From: Paragyromitra xinjiangensis
Lineage: Eukaryota > Ascomycota > Pezizomycetes > Pezizales > Discinaceae
Assembly (NCBI GenBank): GCA_038503065.1
Contig: JBCAMK010000022.1
Span: 124,001 to 188,000, forward strand
DNA length: 64,000 bases
Reading direction: 5' to 3'
The notes beneath the pieces are model-generated. The model ran no database searches and had not been told where the DNA came from. It was given only the letters and a program-made list of their open reading frames with translations. The position numbers were made by a program, and so were the translations under genes. Positions 1-12,208 of this stretch are shown piece by piece (the stretch's first letter is position 1; every line of letters starts with the position of its first letter).

Positions 1-808
1 CGGTATCGTGCTAAGATAAAACACCCCCGCGAGCAGAAATACAAAAACCGCAATCCCCAAATAAACCCACTGCACGCTCTGCAGCGAATTATCCGTAACA
101 TTCTTAAACAGCACCTGCGAGGCAAGCACCGGGCCCACAACAGTACCAATAGCCTGCACGGCCTGCGAGAAGTTGAGTCGCATCTCGGAGTACTTTGGTG
201 GTCCGCATACCGCTATGTAAGGGTTTGCTGCAGTCTCGAGCGTGCCGAGACCGGATCCGATTATGAATGTTGCTCCGCAGAAACCCTGGTCTGTTAGTTT
301 GGAATTTAGAGGGTGGTGGGTGAGACGTACACCGAATGAGCGCTTGAGGCCTGCTGGCCAGAACATCAACGCGCCGACTCCGTAGAGTGTTAGTCCGAGC
401 ATGAAGGTCGCTTTGTAGCCGAACTTTCGGAGGACGTAGCCGCCGTATGTTAGTGATGCAATTGGATATGCACTGTGAGTATGGTGAGTAAACGCCTGAG
501 ACGCAGGAGAGATAGAGCGCACCCGAAATAGGCAGCTTGGAGACCAGATGATCGGGAGCGAGTAATCCCTAGGGTGTTCTGGAAATGCTTGTTTAGAACG
601 TCAAGGAGGCCGTATGCAAACCCCTACGGTTATCGTATCAGTAAACTTGTAGATGGATTAATTGGACGAACTGGTGGAGTACCCATAAGAAGAATAGAAT
701 CGTAACAAGACATAATGGGAATAAAGACTGTCGTAGGGTTAGATTCGACGCGTTCGTAACTTGATCATCGCGTGCGCGGAGGGAGCGTTTTCGAAAGAAC
801 TTTGCCAT
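1..808 (-). CDS. L-fucose permease-type MFS transporter (FucP/FHS family), 3' end off the window
   Basis: Sugar:proton symporter of the plasma membrane, by family; the substrate is not proven. The reconstructed protein starts at 806-808 (MAKFFRKRS) and reads through exons 683-808, 523-623, 331-472 and <1-285. Introns are 624-682, 473-522 and 286-330, all GT...AG; the last has a CTAAC branch motif and is only 45 nt. Family hallmarks follow in order: LVTILFFLWGFAYG and LLDVLNKHF in helix 1, SSGLQAAYFGAYP, LTYGGYVLRKFGYKATFM, then after intron 3 SFGGFCG and TLETAANPYIAVCGPPKYSE, the diagnostic mid-protein motif, and SQAVQAIGTVVGPVLASQV. The C-terminal half lies to the left of base 1. Reading frame and phases agree across all three introns. 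Because intron 3 is a multiple of three and has no stop, a gene finder could read through it. A sugar-lactone hydrolase gene follows divergently about 1.9 kb away. Confidence 0.88.
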
Positions 809-2662
809 CTGGATCTATACTCGACTCAAAACACTGGAGTGCAGGTTCGGTATTTAGGAGAATTTCTTGGGAGAAGAGGAAATCCGGGGAAGGGAGAAAC
901 CCCTACATACTTAATAAAACCTCCGATCTGAACCCTCCTTGTACACATATTCGCAACAGCATATTCCCAGCATTTCCAAATTGTAAAACGACAGAGTACG
1001 GCATTGAAAACAAGACATATGCATGAGTTCCCTACGACTATCCAGACTATCCCTTCTCAGCGTGCACCGGATTACCCGCGTCTCGTCGCTTGTGCGTACG
1101 GCAGCTTCCGGCAATTCCCCCGCTCATCGTCGACGTACTACACGGTCTGGGCCCCGGCTACTCCCAGTCGAAAGCGGAGAAAAATGCGGGGAGTCCCTCA
1201 GGGGTGTTGGGGATTCTGGGGTTCGGTAGGTATTGTGCCGATTGTGCGGAAGAGTGGAGTATCGTGAGCAAGTTCTGAGATTTGTGGCAGGTATGATATG
1301 GGTTGAGGGTGCTCTGGATAATGACGATTTGAGCTGTGTGGCGAAATTGTGGGAGGTGATGGAGAGGTTCAATTTCTTGTCTGGAAGTGGATAGTGTGGA
1401 TCCCTCAGTCGAAGCCATTCCTAGGTTATTCTGGCAGACTTCAATTGATTAAGAGATCGATATGAATACCTGCGGATGTTTATTGAGTGGATATCTGCGA
1501 GAAAGTACTATAGTAGGCTCATTATCTGGCATTGTAATTAATTATATTTAACGGCGTTATTTGGTGCTGGCGGGCCGCAAATCACCCCCTCACAACTCCA
1601 GAAAAGCTGTATGTACTTTATCGCGGAAACCCACACCAAGAGCGAGATGGTGGGGAAATTTGAGGCACACGCATTCAAGGCTACAGTCTGGTCAGTACCG
1701 AGAAATGAGATTAGTAGAAACTCTGGTGAGCCCATCAGATTTTTAGATCTTGGGTTTCTTGCTCTGGTAGACTAGGTAGCTTCAGATGGTTTCGGTACAA
1801 AGATCTATTATAGATCGGAATGCGCGTGCCGAAATCTGTGGAACCGTGTCTAACTCTAGCAGGCTTAATCCTAGAAAAGTGAACGGGTACCTGGTCCTAT
1901 TTGACCGCTCAGTAATCTCCCCATATTTCTTCTTCTGGCTTGATCGTGCATAATCTCCCATTCGGTACTTCCGTTAGCTGTAGGATATTAGATCAACCAA
2001 TAGCTTAGTAGGATACATTGTGGTTAAGTTCCCATACGCCGTTAGCAGTACTTAACTACCGGAGTTCCACCAAATACGCTGCGCAATTTCAACACGTTAA
2101 TGTATTCGTCGGTGAATACTGTCGAAGCTGGATAGATACAGACTGTTGCCAAGAGGTGGGCTTACTATGCCATACCTCTCTAGGTGATCTATAACAGAAA
2201 ACCAGTACACAAGAAGGGAGAGAGACGGCTAAGTTGAGGCTATCGGGGTCCGTTCACAGAGAAAGACCCCCCCAACTCGTATGCTCTTCTCTTTAATTGA
2301 TATAGTATTTCAGACGCCACCCTCTTGGCAACGGTCTGTATTTATCCAGCTTCTACGGTAAGTTACTACACCAGTGGGGGCGGAAAGAAACCACAGTCGC
2401 AAAACCCTAACCCAACTATGGATACTCTAGATAACAGACATCATCTGCAAGCATGAAACCTAGACCTAGGTATGCACCCTAACAGCCGTTACCGAGTCTC
2501 GGTTATTTCAAGGGAGATCTTCGCCAATCCCCCGGATAAATCACCGGGATCCAAGGTGGGGAAAGAGTAGAATATACGATGAAGGTTATAAGGAAATTAC
2601 GCAAGCTTTGACCGGCGTACCGAAGCAATTAGTATCTCCACTTCTTCATAGCAGTGGAAACA
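809..2662. other. intergenic, divergent promoters plus one small inverted-repeat element
   Basis: This lies between the divergent transporter and lactonase genes. No convincing gene is seen. A short open stretch at 1023-1229 begins with an Arg/Ser/Leu-rich, acid-free N-terminus that resembles a mitochondrial presequence, but nothing recognisable continues it. A TA-flanked inverted-repeat element sits at 2119-2358. Confidence 0.5.
2119..2358. mobile_element. MITE-like element, about 40-bp terminal inverted repeats, TA flanks
   Basis: The left arm starts CTGTCGAAGCTGGATAG and runs to about 2159. The reverse complement of the right arm starts CCGTAGAAGCTGGATAA, and the right arm begins about 2317. 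The arms agree over about 40 bp with a few, mostly transition, differences. A TA dinucleotide flanks both ends (2117-2118 and 2359-2360), as in Tc1/mariner-type insertions. The 240-bp body has no coding potential. Confidence 0.6.
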
Positions 2663-3827
2663 ATGTCGTCGAAATTCCTCATCGACTCTCATATTCATCT
2701 CTTCCGGGATGAACATCTCTCGTCCTTGGCATGGATGACACCGGGGAGTCCACTCAATGGCCAGTATTCAATCACTGAGTATCTATCGTCGATTTCGCAA
2801 AGCACTATATCTCGGAAGCCACTGGGGTTTGTTTTTGTCGAGACGGATCGGAAATGCCATCTTGTCGACGACTCCGGATGGAAAGATCCCCTCCAGGAAT
2901 TCGAGTTCGTTTACAGGGCAGGGACGGGGAAAGATCCGCAGTATCGGGATGTTGCAAAGACAGTGTTGGGGATTGTTCCTTGGGGGCCGCTACCGAGGGG
3001 GAGAGAAGCTATGCAGAGATATAAATGCCGATTGAGAGAGATTGCCGATGAGCGAGATGAAGGTGCTAAGATTCGGTTGCTTAGAGGGTTCCGGTATCTG
3101 CTTCAGTCTCATCCGTCTGGGGTTATGTTAGATAGAGCCTTCATCGATTCGCTGAGGTGGATGGGTGAAGAGGGATATGTGTTCGAGTTGACGGTAGATT
3201 GTAGAAGCGTGGGATTATGGCAATTAGAGGAGTCTGTAGAGCTGTTGAAAAGAGCTCATGATGGTGTGCCAGGGGACAAAAGGCTGAGGTTGATCATTGG
3301 TATTTACTTATTTCGTTCTCTTTCATATCCTTCTTACCATACTAACGAGAACAAACCAAGACCACTTAGCAAAACCTGATCTCCAAATCGCGCCCAAAGA
3401 CCTATCCACCGATCCCTTTTTCGACACCTGGAAAACCCATCTACGGTCCATCGCAGTCTTCCCGAACACCTACATAAAGCTCTCCGGCGCATTTTCCGAG
3501 CTCCCCCCAGCTCTATTGCGACAGCAGGACGGAAACAGAGAAGAATGGCTTACCGCCATTCTTGAATACGTTCGACCGTGGGTATTCGCAGCGATAGACA
3601 TATTCGGGACCAAGAGGGTCATCTGGGGTAGCGACTGGCCAGTATGTACCATCAACGGTGGGAAAGAAAAGGCATGGGGGTTATGGGTTGAAGTCACTGA
3701 TCGGCTGCTGGAAGCTCGAGGATTGAACGAAGCTGAGAAAGAGAATATTTGGTGGGGGAATGCACTTAAAGCGTATCAAATAGAGATAGAAGGCGATCAG
3801 ATAGGTCTGGTAGGGAGTCGTATTTAA
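2663..3827 (+). CDS. L-rhamnono-1,4-lactonase-like amidohydrolase (LRA2 type)
   Basis: A TIM-barrel metal-dependent hydrolase of the amidohydrolase-2 family. The closest family I recognise is the fungal L-rhamnono-gamma-lactonase of the non-phosphorylated L-rhamnose pathway, which opens the lactone to L-rhamnonate in the cytosol. Exons are 2663-3299 and 3361-3827; the 61-nt intron has a CTAAC branch motif. The start is ATG 2663 with A at -3; the upstream in-frame GTG is not used in eukaryotes. Visible motifs are the N-terminal metal-binding IDSHIHLF, FVFVETDRK, VPWGPLP, RGFRYLLQSHPSG, the strand restored across the intron (LIIDHLAKPDL), YIKLSGAFSELP, and the C-terminal catalytic-Asp motif RVIWGSDWPVCT. 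Total length is 367 aa, usual for the family. The specific sugar is inferred. Confidence 0.85.
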
Positions 3828-4481
3828 CTGTCTTGCGTCCTTATTTGTCGGTTTGTGGAATGTTGTCCTCGTATTCATGTAGTTTTAGATGCTGGTCAAT
3901 CCTAACTTTAACGCGTAGCATGTGAGCTTGAACAGAACACCAACCAATGATGTATCGGATAGTTTTGCCACTTGAATATGTTTTAGATATATCATGATCA
4001 ACACGACGTGGTTGGCATCGATCCAGGCTGGTTGTCAGCAGGGTTCTAGTGTATCAAGGGACCGGCGTAGTCCTTGTGGCACCACACATTTATTTTATTT
4101 TGGCTCTAGGTTTTGGTAGAAGCTACCGGGCTCAATTAATCACAGGGATGTTGAAATATCGTAGATCCGAGAAGAGGCGAGGAGCGGAATAGCGAGACGA
4201 AACCTTAGATTAATACACTCGCCGTTTTGCGCGACCCGTCACGGTACTCACCTGGACGTGTGACTTGAGTGTTGGGATTAATTGGCTTAATACTTAATGC
4301 AAGTATGTAGCCGTTTAAAAGCTGCTGGTGAACTATCGCCTACCGGAGACCCAGATTCTAGATAGTAAAGTGGTCTCCCTCGAGGAGTGCAGGATCCTAT
4401 ACGTCTAGGCTTCTGCTAGCTAGTAGGTACAAAGTTTCGCCACACCAGCCCCCACAAATATGAGCACTACTGTGGGAAGTA

Positions 4482-4773
4482 CAGTCACCCCCGGCTTGAT
4501 GGCGCGCCTGGTCAGTTGGCGGACACGGGCCACCTCTCAACTGGCGAGAAGGTTCGATTGGGTAAAACTTATGGTTATAGCTGGTCAATAGGAAATCCAC
4601 TGTAACAAGAGGGGAGTGACTACAAGATGCTGATATTCTAATTAGTCTGGTATTGACTATGATTTTCTTAATTACTATTTTGCAGGCTTTGTTAGGGTGG
4701 CTCTATGTGCATTTGCGTGGGTATAATCAGGTCCGCCAACTGACCAGGTCCGCCATCAGGCCGGGTGTGGCTG
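4482..4773. mobile_element. MITE-like element, pogo/Fot1-style inverted repeats, TA flanks
   Basis: The left arm 4482-4522 begins CAGTCACCCCCGGCTTGATG. The right arm 4732-4773, reverse-complemented, begins CAGCCACACCCGGCCTGATG. The arms agree over about 41 bp, including CCTGGTCAGTTGGCGGA. TA flanks both ends (4480-4481 and 4774-4775). CAGT/CAGC ends with a TA duplication are typical of pogo/Fot1-class elements. The 292-bp unit has no open frame, so it would be non-autonomous. Confidence 0.68.
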
Positions 4774-6290
4774 TATAGAAAGAGCATCGAGACAAGGGTA
4801 GAATTTTCTTTCTTATTTTGGTGGACAACTAGGGCTAGCCTAGGTTAACGGTTGCTGACTTGAATATACGGTCAATCGCTTACACTAGAAATATTTTACG
4901 AAACGGGATGCATCGTCGTCTAGGCTCAAGTAGTAAGGTTAAACCCATGTGTGGCGACATCGCGTCAAGACGGTTGAGTTACACCGCTTCTGTGAAATTC
5001 TATATTTCTAGCATGGCATTATAATTAGGTGTTATATGTACATTTAGGCTAAGGAATATCGCATGTGGTAGGGCCTTGAATGGGGTAGGAGTTACCTCCG
5101 CTAGACAGCTAAGGAAACTTTCTCTAATTTCTGGTAGGGTATACTTCTGGGCGTCAGATATTTGGGAACCCGATTTCTTGTCATGTTTAAGTTGCTCTAA
5201 GGATCCTAGAATTTTCTGCAGCTGTACTCCTGGTTTTTCTAGGGTGTTCGCTTCGTTTGGGAGAAATCTCGCAGATTTAGCTTAAGTTTGTTACCGCCTG
5301 TACATGTAGCCAGTGAGTATGAGACGGTAAAGCATACTCGCCACTCTCAAAAGAATGGTAACTTTAAGCGCCCATAGCCTAATCCCTGTAACACTTCTCG
5401 CTTGGTGCAAAGGGTTTTCGGGAGAGTTACTCACGAGACTATGAGCTTTTGGGAGGGTCGGTAGGCTTGCGGTTAGAGTTCGCGTCGGAAACTTTATTGG
5501 GGAGCGGGATGCCGTAACACTTTTTAGTATCATTGCGAAGCCGGAAAAATATTGCTTGATTTTGAGAGCGGTATAGGAGCTCTATATGGGATTAGGACCC
5601 TATTAAATAGTGGTTTCTGGTGGTAGTTCAAGAATCTGTCGAATTAAACATATTCCCTCCTGGCTCACCAAGTCTTGTTCCCTGTAAGCAACCGTATAGT
5701 ATCTATTCTTGATTGCTCTAGATAGTCTATCTGGGGGTTGTACGATAACTACTAGTTTGGTTCTGGTGGTGGTGCGATCTTGGGTCACTCGCTGTATCTC
5801 ACAGACCGCCTGTATACTGGGATAAGCTGCATACTTCGGGTACCTTTCATCCTTGAGGTGAATGCTTTTGGTAGTGGTACAGCTTAAGGCCTTGCATGTC
5901 TTGCCGCAGCCATGCGATTAGGGTTTATCATGCATGTCCCACAAGACCCACCTTAGGCTGCAATTACTGTCCGACCAATGCCTATTCTATTCGAATCCAG
6001 ATGTTGGCCTCTCGCTAAAGAGAATAAGGTGTGAATGTATTTCGAAGTTCTTTATGGAGCTCGTAGAGGTGTAGGACTCAAAACACAGTAATAACGTCAA
6101 CATGCTTGAGGTATTCGAAGGGTAAATTGCTAGTGTAAAATGTCGACCGACATGAGGATGAGACATTGATAAGAATCGGGGTACTTCATGGCCATATGTA
6201 GAAGGTCAAACTCCGAGAAAACCTAAATAGATATTTATCGTGAGTTGCACCTTATTAGTGTGGTGGTGGTGAATTATTGTTCAAACTTTA

Positions 6291-6445
6291 CTACGATGCA
6301 GGCAGCTGCAAGCGCACCTCAAAAGGGTTGTACGAATAAGACCACGTGCGCCACTCGGTAGGCATCTTCCGACTAGCGAGCGCCTCGCGAGCCGCAAGTC
6401 TCTTAGCAGTCTGTGCTTCAACACCAAGAGATAAGGCACCAATTT
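6291..6445 (-). pseudogene. possible C-terminal exon or gene relic, unknown
   Basis: On the minus strand an acceptor-like CCACAG is followed by a GC-richer open stretch ending in TAG (6291-6293). It encodes about 51 residues, including LAAREALASRKMPTEWRTW and YNPFEVRLQLP. Its composition is more gene-like than its surroundings. No upstream exon could be joined with confidence, although a GTAAGT donor occurs about 155 bp upstream on this strand. No family recognised. Confidence 0.25.
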
Positions 6446-8613
6446 CTGTGGCGGCCGTTTTACAACCGTAATTGCATTTGCTTTTTTCTCTTGGCTGTAT
6501 CAAGACTTCATATCAGGATCATAGAAGTTCTCAAGGGTTTGAGCTCGAAAAAGCCAAATTGTTGCAAGATACTGTCATTTTATTCTGTAAACTTACAGTG
6601 CGCCAGCCCTCGCTTCTAGATTTTCCTTATTTGGGCCTTTTTACCACCCTGGCATCTTAAGTGGGAATGCGTATGTATGTGCCCTGGGCTTTAGAGATGA
6701 GAATACCCGGCTTCGGTGGGGTTGGGGTAGTCGTTTGCAGTCGCCGTTCCATCTCACAGCGGTAAAATGTAAATGATCCGTTGACATCTCGATCGGCTCA
6801 ATATCAGCCTGTGGCACCCTTTCACCCGATGTTACGGCTACTGGCTTTAATCTTATGGATGCAGTGTGAGCTGTATAACTGATATGATGGTTCCCGCCTC
6901 AAATCTCATGATAGGCCGGCCATCACCGTGAGTTGTGGTACGAGTGTCATCATAAGTTGCCTTACATGAGAGTGGCTTTTCTTATTCTGGCTGTTTTCTG
7001 GCCTCTGCAGGCTCTGTTTTTGGGCGGAAAAGCGTTAGCTATTTATGATTTGGTCGAGTTGCTAAGTGATATACCAGTAGCTATTACATGCTTAGGATCG
7101 ATAACGGGGCAGCCACAACGTGCTCGCTTGCCAAAATACCCTACTTTACTGAGCTTTGCCGGTTGCGCCTAAGAACAGAGTTTCACAGCGTAATGGCTGC
7201 TTGCATCCCAGCACTGATCTCCTGTCCATTGTTGATTTAGAACGTTACGTTGAGTCAGGCTAGGTATTGAATCAGCGTACCAGGTCGATGTGTTCCCAGT
7301 TACCAAATATCTTCATACAAGAGGCTGTCATATTTCACGTGGTAGCAATTAATATTAGGTCTTGACGAAATCTGAAAAATACGACTGGTTAACAATGCAG
7401 TAGCTCCGTCACATGCGCTCATCCGCCAATGATAAATAGCTACTGGTGCAAGTAACGAGTTGATCGACAGAGTTACGAACGCGAATCTAAAGCGAATCTA
7501 AAGCAAATAGTAACAACAAGTTAAACATAGGCCACAGCTGAGCCGGAACTGCATTTCTCTCATTTATGTCGTATAACCCCAACCACCTATCAAGGGTCAG
7601 TTTCTATTAGAAGGTTTAAACGCTATTTCTGGGGTAGACATGCCAGCGTCGGGGAATGGCGAACAGTTCATTCCAAGAAAACAGGGAAAAGACATGTTGC
7701 ATGGAGCTGCATCCCGTTTTGGGACGTTCCCCGAAATGGGGTCGACAGCATCGGCCCGCATTCCCTTCTGGTAACGAGGCTCAACCTTACTTTTTAGTGG
7801 GGTTTCAGAAGCTTGTTGCAACGTGCTGTCTTTTTAAGCTTCAATTTGACGATATTTCACGCAACAACTTTAGAGTTCCGAAAGCTAAGAATAATAGATT
7901 AGTAAAAGAAAGGCTCGATTTGCTCGAAAGAGTGGTGTGACTTTTCTAAAGGGTGTTTCGTGTTGAAAGCTGTAATGGTTGGGGAAAACTGTAGCAGCAA
8001 GGTCTCACAACAGTGAGTATCCGTTTCTTTGGGAAGGTGATAAAGACCGCTCCGCATGGTCACCAGGCAATCTCCAAGAAATTTCTTCAGATTTAAACAT
8101 TAGAATTACCAGCGCCAATCCTTGTTAGGCTCACCCCGCTTTATGCTTAAGATTTCTGGGATGGCAATAAAGATTGGGTGCGGCTAAAAAAACCCTATAT
8201 ACTACTTAGTCTAGCCGCATTTGAGTTCTCAGACATAGAAGATCACGCACACGAGAATCACACACGAGCCTCTGGAGTGAAGGCAATCTGTGCCGTTATT
8301 TGAGGTTACATGGGCCTATTTTGCTGCTTGCCTTCGTGCATGGGTCTCCCTTAAAGAGGGTTGATCCAATTGTGTTCAAGTTATTGGGTGGTTTCAGATG
8401 ACAGACAGATTGTGAGCGATATTTGCAGCGATTTGGTGGCATCGCTGCAGAGGTTGTGGCACGAGTAGAAGCGGAGAAACTCATAAGACAAGTCCTGCTA
8501 TAAAGCCTTGGTATCCGCATATGTGGCATTCGATTCTCGTCGGTCTTCTTCCCTACTCCTCTTCTATCGGAGTAACTCCTTCTTGAGACAACCAAGACAG
8601 AGGCGCCTTCACC

Positions 8614-10547
8614 ATGGTTCCGCGGGTGAACAACGTTTACGCCATTTGTGCCTTTGCGGCCATTGGTGGTGGGCTTTTCGGTTTCGATATCAGTAGTATG
8701 TCTGGTGTTCTTGGGACTAATGCATACAAGAACTACTTCGGCAACCCTCAGGGTACTAGGGTAAGTTTATATTTCTTTAGAAATTCAACATCTGGATAGG
8801 ATGTTTGCTGATATAATACCTACGTTTGGCTTAACAGCAAGGAGGAATAACTTGCGCGATGCCTGCCGGCTCATTTGTCGGTGCACTGGCGTCAGGTTTT
8901 CTCGGTGATAAAGTTGGTCGTAAATATGCCATTCAGATTGGGGGTGTCATTTGGATTATCGGAGCGATGTAAGTTGATCTCTAAAGAAACACTAGTCGTG
9001 ATGCTTTTGGAGACTAATTGCCACCTAGAATCCAAGCTGCTTCTCAAAACGTTGGTATGCTTATTGCCGGCCGTATCATCGCTGGTCTTTGTGTTGGTAT
9101 TACTTCTTCTATTGTACCGGTCTATCAATCCGAAATCGCCCCTAAGGAAATTCGTGGACGCATGGTCTCTCTTCAACAATGGGCTATTACATGGGTAAAT
9201 AAACACTCTTAGGTCGCATACATGTGTTCTACTTTTAGTCTAACTCAAATCTCAGGGTATTCTCATTCAATATTTCATCCAATATGGTGCCTCTTTCTAC
9301 GGTGAAGGCCCTAATGATCCACACCAACCCAGCGCGGCTTTCCGTATCCCATGGGGTATCCAAACTCTCCCTGCGGCACTTCTTATCGCTGGCCTTTTCT
9401 TCTTCCCAGAATCTCCGCGTTGGTTGGCAGATAAGGATAGATGGGATGAAGCTCTTCGCGTTCTCGCAGACGTCCATGGTGGTGGCGATCTTAACCATCC
9501 AAAGGTTCTCGCAGAGTATCAAGAGATTGAAGAGGTCATTCGTTTCGAGCGGGAGGAAGCTATTTCGTCTTATGCCGAGCTCACAAAGCCCCGTATCATT
9601 AAGAGAGTTGTTCTTGGGATGAGTATTCAGATGTGGTCTCAGCTTTGTGGAATGAACGTTATGAGTAAGTTGGAAAATCCGCTTGCGTTTGGTTAGATCG
9701 TTAACCGCCATTAGTGTACTATGTTGTCTACGTTATGGAAGGCGCTGGCATCGATAACCCTCTCCTCACTTCCTCAATCCAGTATATCATCAACGTCCTC
9801 ATGACCGTTCCCGCTATTATTTGGATGGACCGCTGGGGTCGTCGCCCTACACTACTTCTAGGCTCTCTCGGAATGATGGTTTGGCTTTTCATTTCCGGAG
9901 CGGTCCAGGGTGCTTTCGGCCAACACGAACCTGATCCATCATCTGCCGTAACCTGGGTTATGGTTGACAAGGCAAACCAAGCTAAAGCCGTTGTTGCGTG
10001 CTCTTATCTTTTCGTTGCAACTTTTGCCATTTCTTGGGGTCCGGTCTCATGGACTATGCCCGCTGAGGTCTTCCCGAATAAAGTTCGTGCCAAGGCGGTG
10101 TCACTCTCTACTGCTTCTAACTGGGCTGTGGGTATCCCCTTGATCTCGATCTGACATCGTGGTAGCCGTTACTTACTGACCCGATTAGTGGAATTGTGGC
10201 CTTGCCTTCGCTGTCCCTCCACTATTGAGGTCTATCAACTGGAAGATGTATATGATCTTTGCCGCATTCAACGGTGCTGCATTTGTTCACATGTTTCTCA
10301 CTGCCCCAGAAACTAAGGGCAAGACACTAGAGGAGATGGATGAAGTCTTTGATGTAAGTCCCTTCTACCTATACTGGTTTCGGGCTTTTGCTGATGTTCT
10401 ATGCAGAGCGGTCGTCCCGTCTGGAAAGCCGCCCCTAAGGGCTCTCGTCTCGACACTCTCCAGAAGGATATCGAGGAGGGAAATCTTAAGGTTTCTATCG
10501 GAGGGGCTGCTCGCCAGGTCGAGCATGTTACCCCTAACAAGGCTTGA
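8614..10547 (+). CDS. MFS hexose/monosaccharide transporter (sugar porter family)
   Basis: Plasma-membrane facilitator or proton symporter for glucose-type sugars, with 12 membrane helices. Seven exons are 8614-8760, 8838-8968, 9029-9194, 9256-9664, 9715-10127, 10189-10353 and 10407-10547, giving 523 aa; phases agree at all six junctions. Motifs in order: GGGLFGFDISSMSG in helix 1, ITCAMPAGSFVGAL, AGRIIAGLCVGI, VPVYQSEIAPKEIRGR, QQWAITWGILIQYFIQYGA, FPESPRWLADKDRW, MWSQLCGMNVMMYYVVYVME, DRWGRRPTLL, SWGPVSWTMPAEVFPNKVRA, NWKMYMIFAAFNG and PETKGKTLEEMDEVF. The start follows ACC (ACCATGG, Kozak-like). It most resembles fungal HXT/RCO-3-like carriers; whether it is a true carrier or a sensor cannot be told. 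The long upstream leader and the poly(A)-like signal at 10665 fit an intact expressed gene. Confidence 0.93.
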
Positions 10548-10664
10548 TGTCTTCAATGATATTCATGAAGGTGCATTGTGTGTCGTTTTTATTCTTTGAT
10601 TTGTAATTAGTGGTTTATGGGGCGAGTACTGTCATGATGAATGTTGTCTACTAAGAGATTTTTC

Positions 10665-10675
10665 AATAAATAAAA
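10665..10675 (+). terminator. poly(A)-signal-like AATAAATAAAA
   Basis: A double AATAAA-type motif about 120 bp after the hexose transporter stop codon. This placement fits 3'-end processing of that transcript. Confidence 0.45.
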
Positions 10676-12208
10676 GACTTACTACATACCTATTGGGATC
10701 TGCATGCGAATTCGGAGGCCTTGTTGGTGTTGGTGTAGTGCCTGAAGTATTTTCTATGAGGGGGGTGGATCTTCTCGAAATTTGAGCCAAGTAAATGTGG
10801 CGATAGCATGACAGGGGCTTATTTCGCGACGAGTGGCGGAGACTGGGTATGCCATGCAGTTGATAGGTTTTTGTCATCGTCTGGATTGGAGTAGTTTTTG
10901 TCCTGCAACCAAAGCTATAGATTCAGTGTTGCTACTAGAGGCCCTCTTGGTCCAGGTAAAACTCAGAGGTCTTAATTTCTATGGATGATGAAATAGCTAA
11001 TAAATATCTATTCATTCCCATTTGGCTTTCTCATGTCCACGTACCTAGGTTCTAGCACGATACAACAACAAAACTACATATCTAGTAAATGTGATCTAAT
11101 AAGCTAGGAGAATTGGTTCGAGATCCAAGTATTTCGAATCTGAGTTTCGACTGCTGTTGGCTGTAAGCCATCCCAAACCAAACCTGATTAGGCTTGACTC
11201 ACTTCTGCAAACCGAGCCACCGGGGCTACTATATTAGATGTGCTGTTGCGGTGTTTTTGCGATTGACTAGAGGTGGTGTAATGTCACTCTGTTAAGTTTC
11301 AAGAAAATACCCTGCATTTATTTCTTCCACAGGGACTAAAGTATGGAAGTTACCGGAAAAGAAATGCACTAGAGGGAGGAAAGATCAAGTTTCGCCTATC
11401 TCTTCCATGCTCAGAATGTAAAGAGAACCCGGGCTGTATGAAATGTAGAAAATTATGATACCGGGTAGAGGTCAAGTAAAACATAGGACGGACCAGTTCC
11501 GGGGCTTGCGCCGGCCGGGATTAGTCGCTTGGGAAAGTGATAGCTTTCTAGCTAGTGTTAGAGGGGCAGATCATGGGGGCTGAAATAGTCGCTTGAACTA
11601 GCAGATCAAGGGCTGAGGACTGTTGGATTGATCCATTCCTGGTAGAGATCCGAGTTAAGATGGCGCTCCTAGTGCCGATATAAAGATTTATGGATTATTT
11701 TTAGGGCATCCGAATATTTCATGGACGGGAATTTAGATTGGGGGGCTTGCGGTAGATCAACTACCAATCCACGATAGGGTTTACAGGACTGTAGGGAAGT
11801 AAAGTAGTTCAATATGATGATGGGGGCTAAAGGCCAGCTGCAGGGGGTAGACGAAAACTCCACCACAAAAACTACAAAGTATCCTTCTAGAGTTTTCCAT
11901 ACCCTAGCACGACCAATCATACGAGAGCCCTATATTTCAGTATCACCAATGAATTGATTAGTAATCAACCAACAATATCTCCATCACGGGTATTAGAGTA
12001 TGGTTCCTTGCAGGCGGCCAATGCTTCACACGCGTACAGTAAACGGCGTACGGCGTACGAACATATAGAACAAACTCCAAAAAGTATCTATTAGAAGCTG
12101 TGTACCAAAGTCTAGGAATCTCCCGGTCGACACCTCAATTAACGAAGTCCTGGCCCCATATTCTACAACAGGATAATTACCTTAGTGAGTGATAAATTGT
12201 GATTAGCG

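Larger units (their letters stand above)
3828..8613. other. 4.8-kb gene-poor stretch
   Basis: AT-rich and broken into short frames on both strands. No full gene was recognised. It holds one TA-flanked inverted-repeat element (4482-4773), a possible C-terminal exon relic (6291-6445, minus), a 10-bp direct repeat (gcgaatctaaa twice, about 7480-7503), and the promoter and 5' leader of the hexose transporter, with TATATA-like sequence near 8193-8200. It may be old transposon debris, but no transposase or reverse-transcriptase motif could be read. Confidence 0.45.

Noticed and set aside
1023..1229. Mitochondrial-presequence-like frame (MSSLRLSRLSLLS)
   Set aside because: No continuation into a recognisable protein; composition alone is weak evidence.
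11100..11130. tRNA T-arm-like GGTTCGAGATCC
   Set aside because: No matching acceptor stem, D-arm or anticodon arm upstream. No tRNA or rRNA gene was recognised anywhere in the window.
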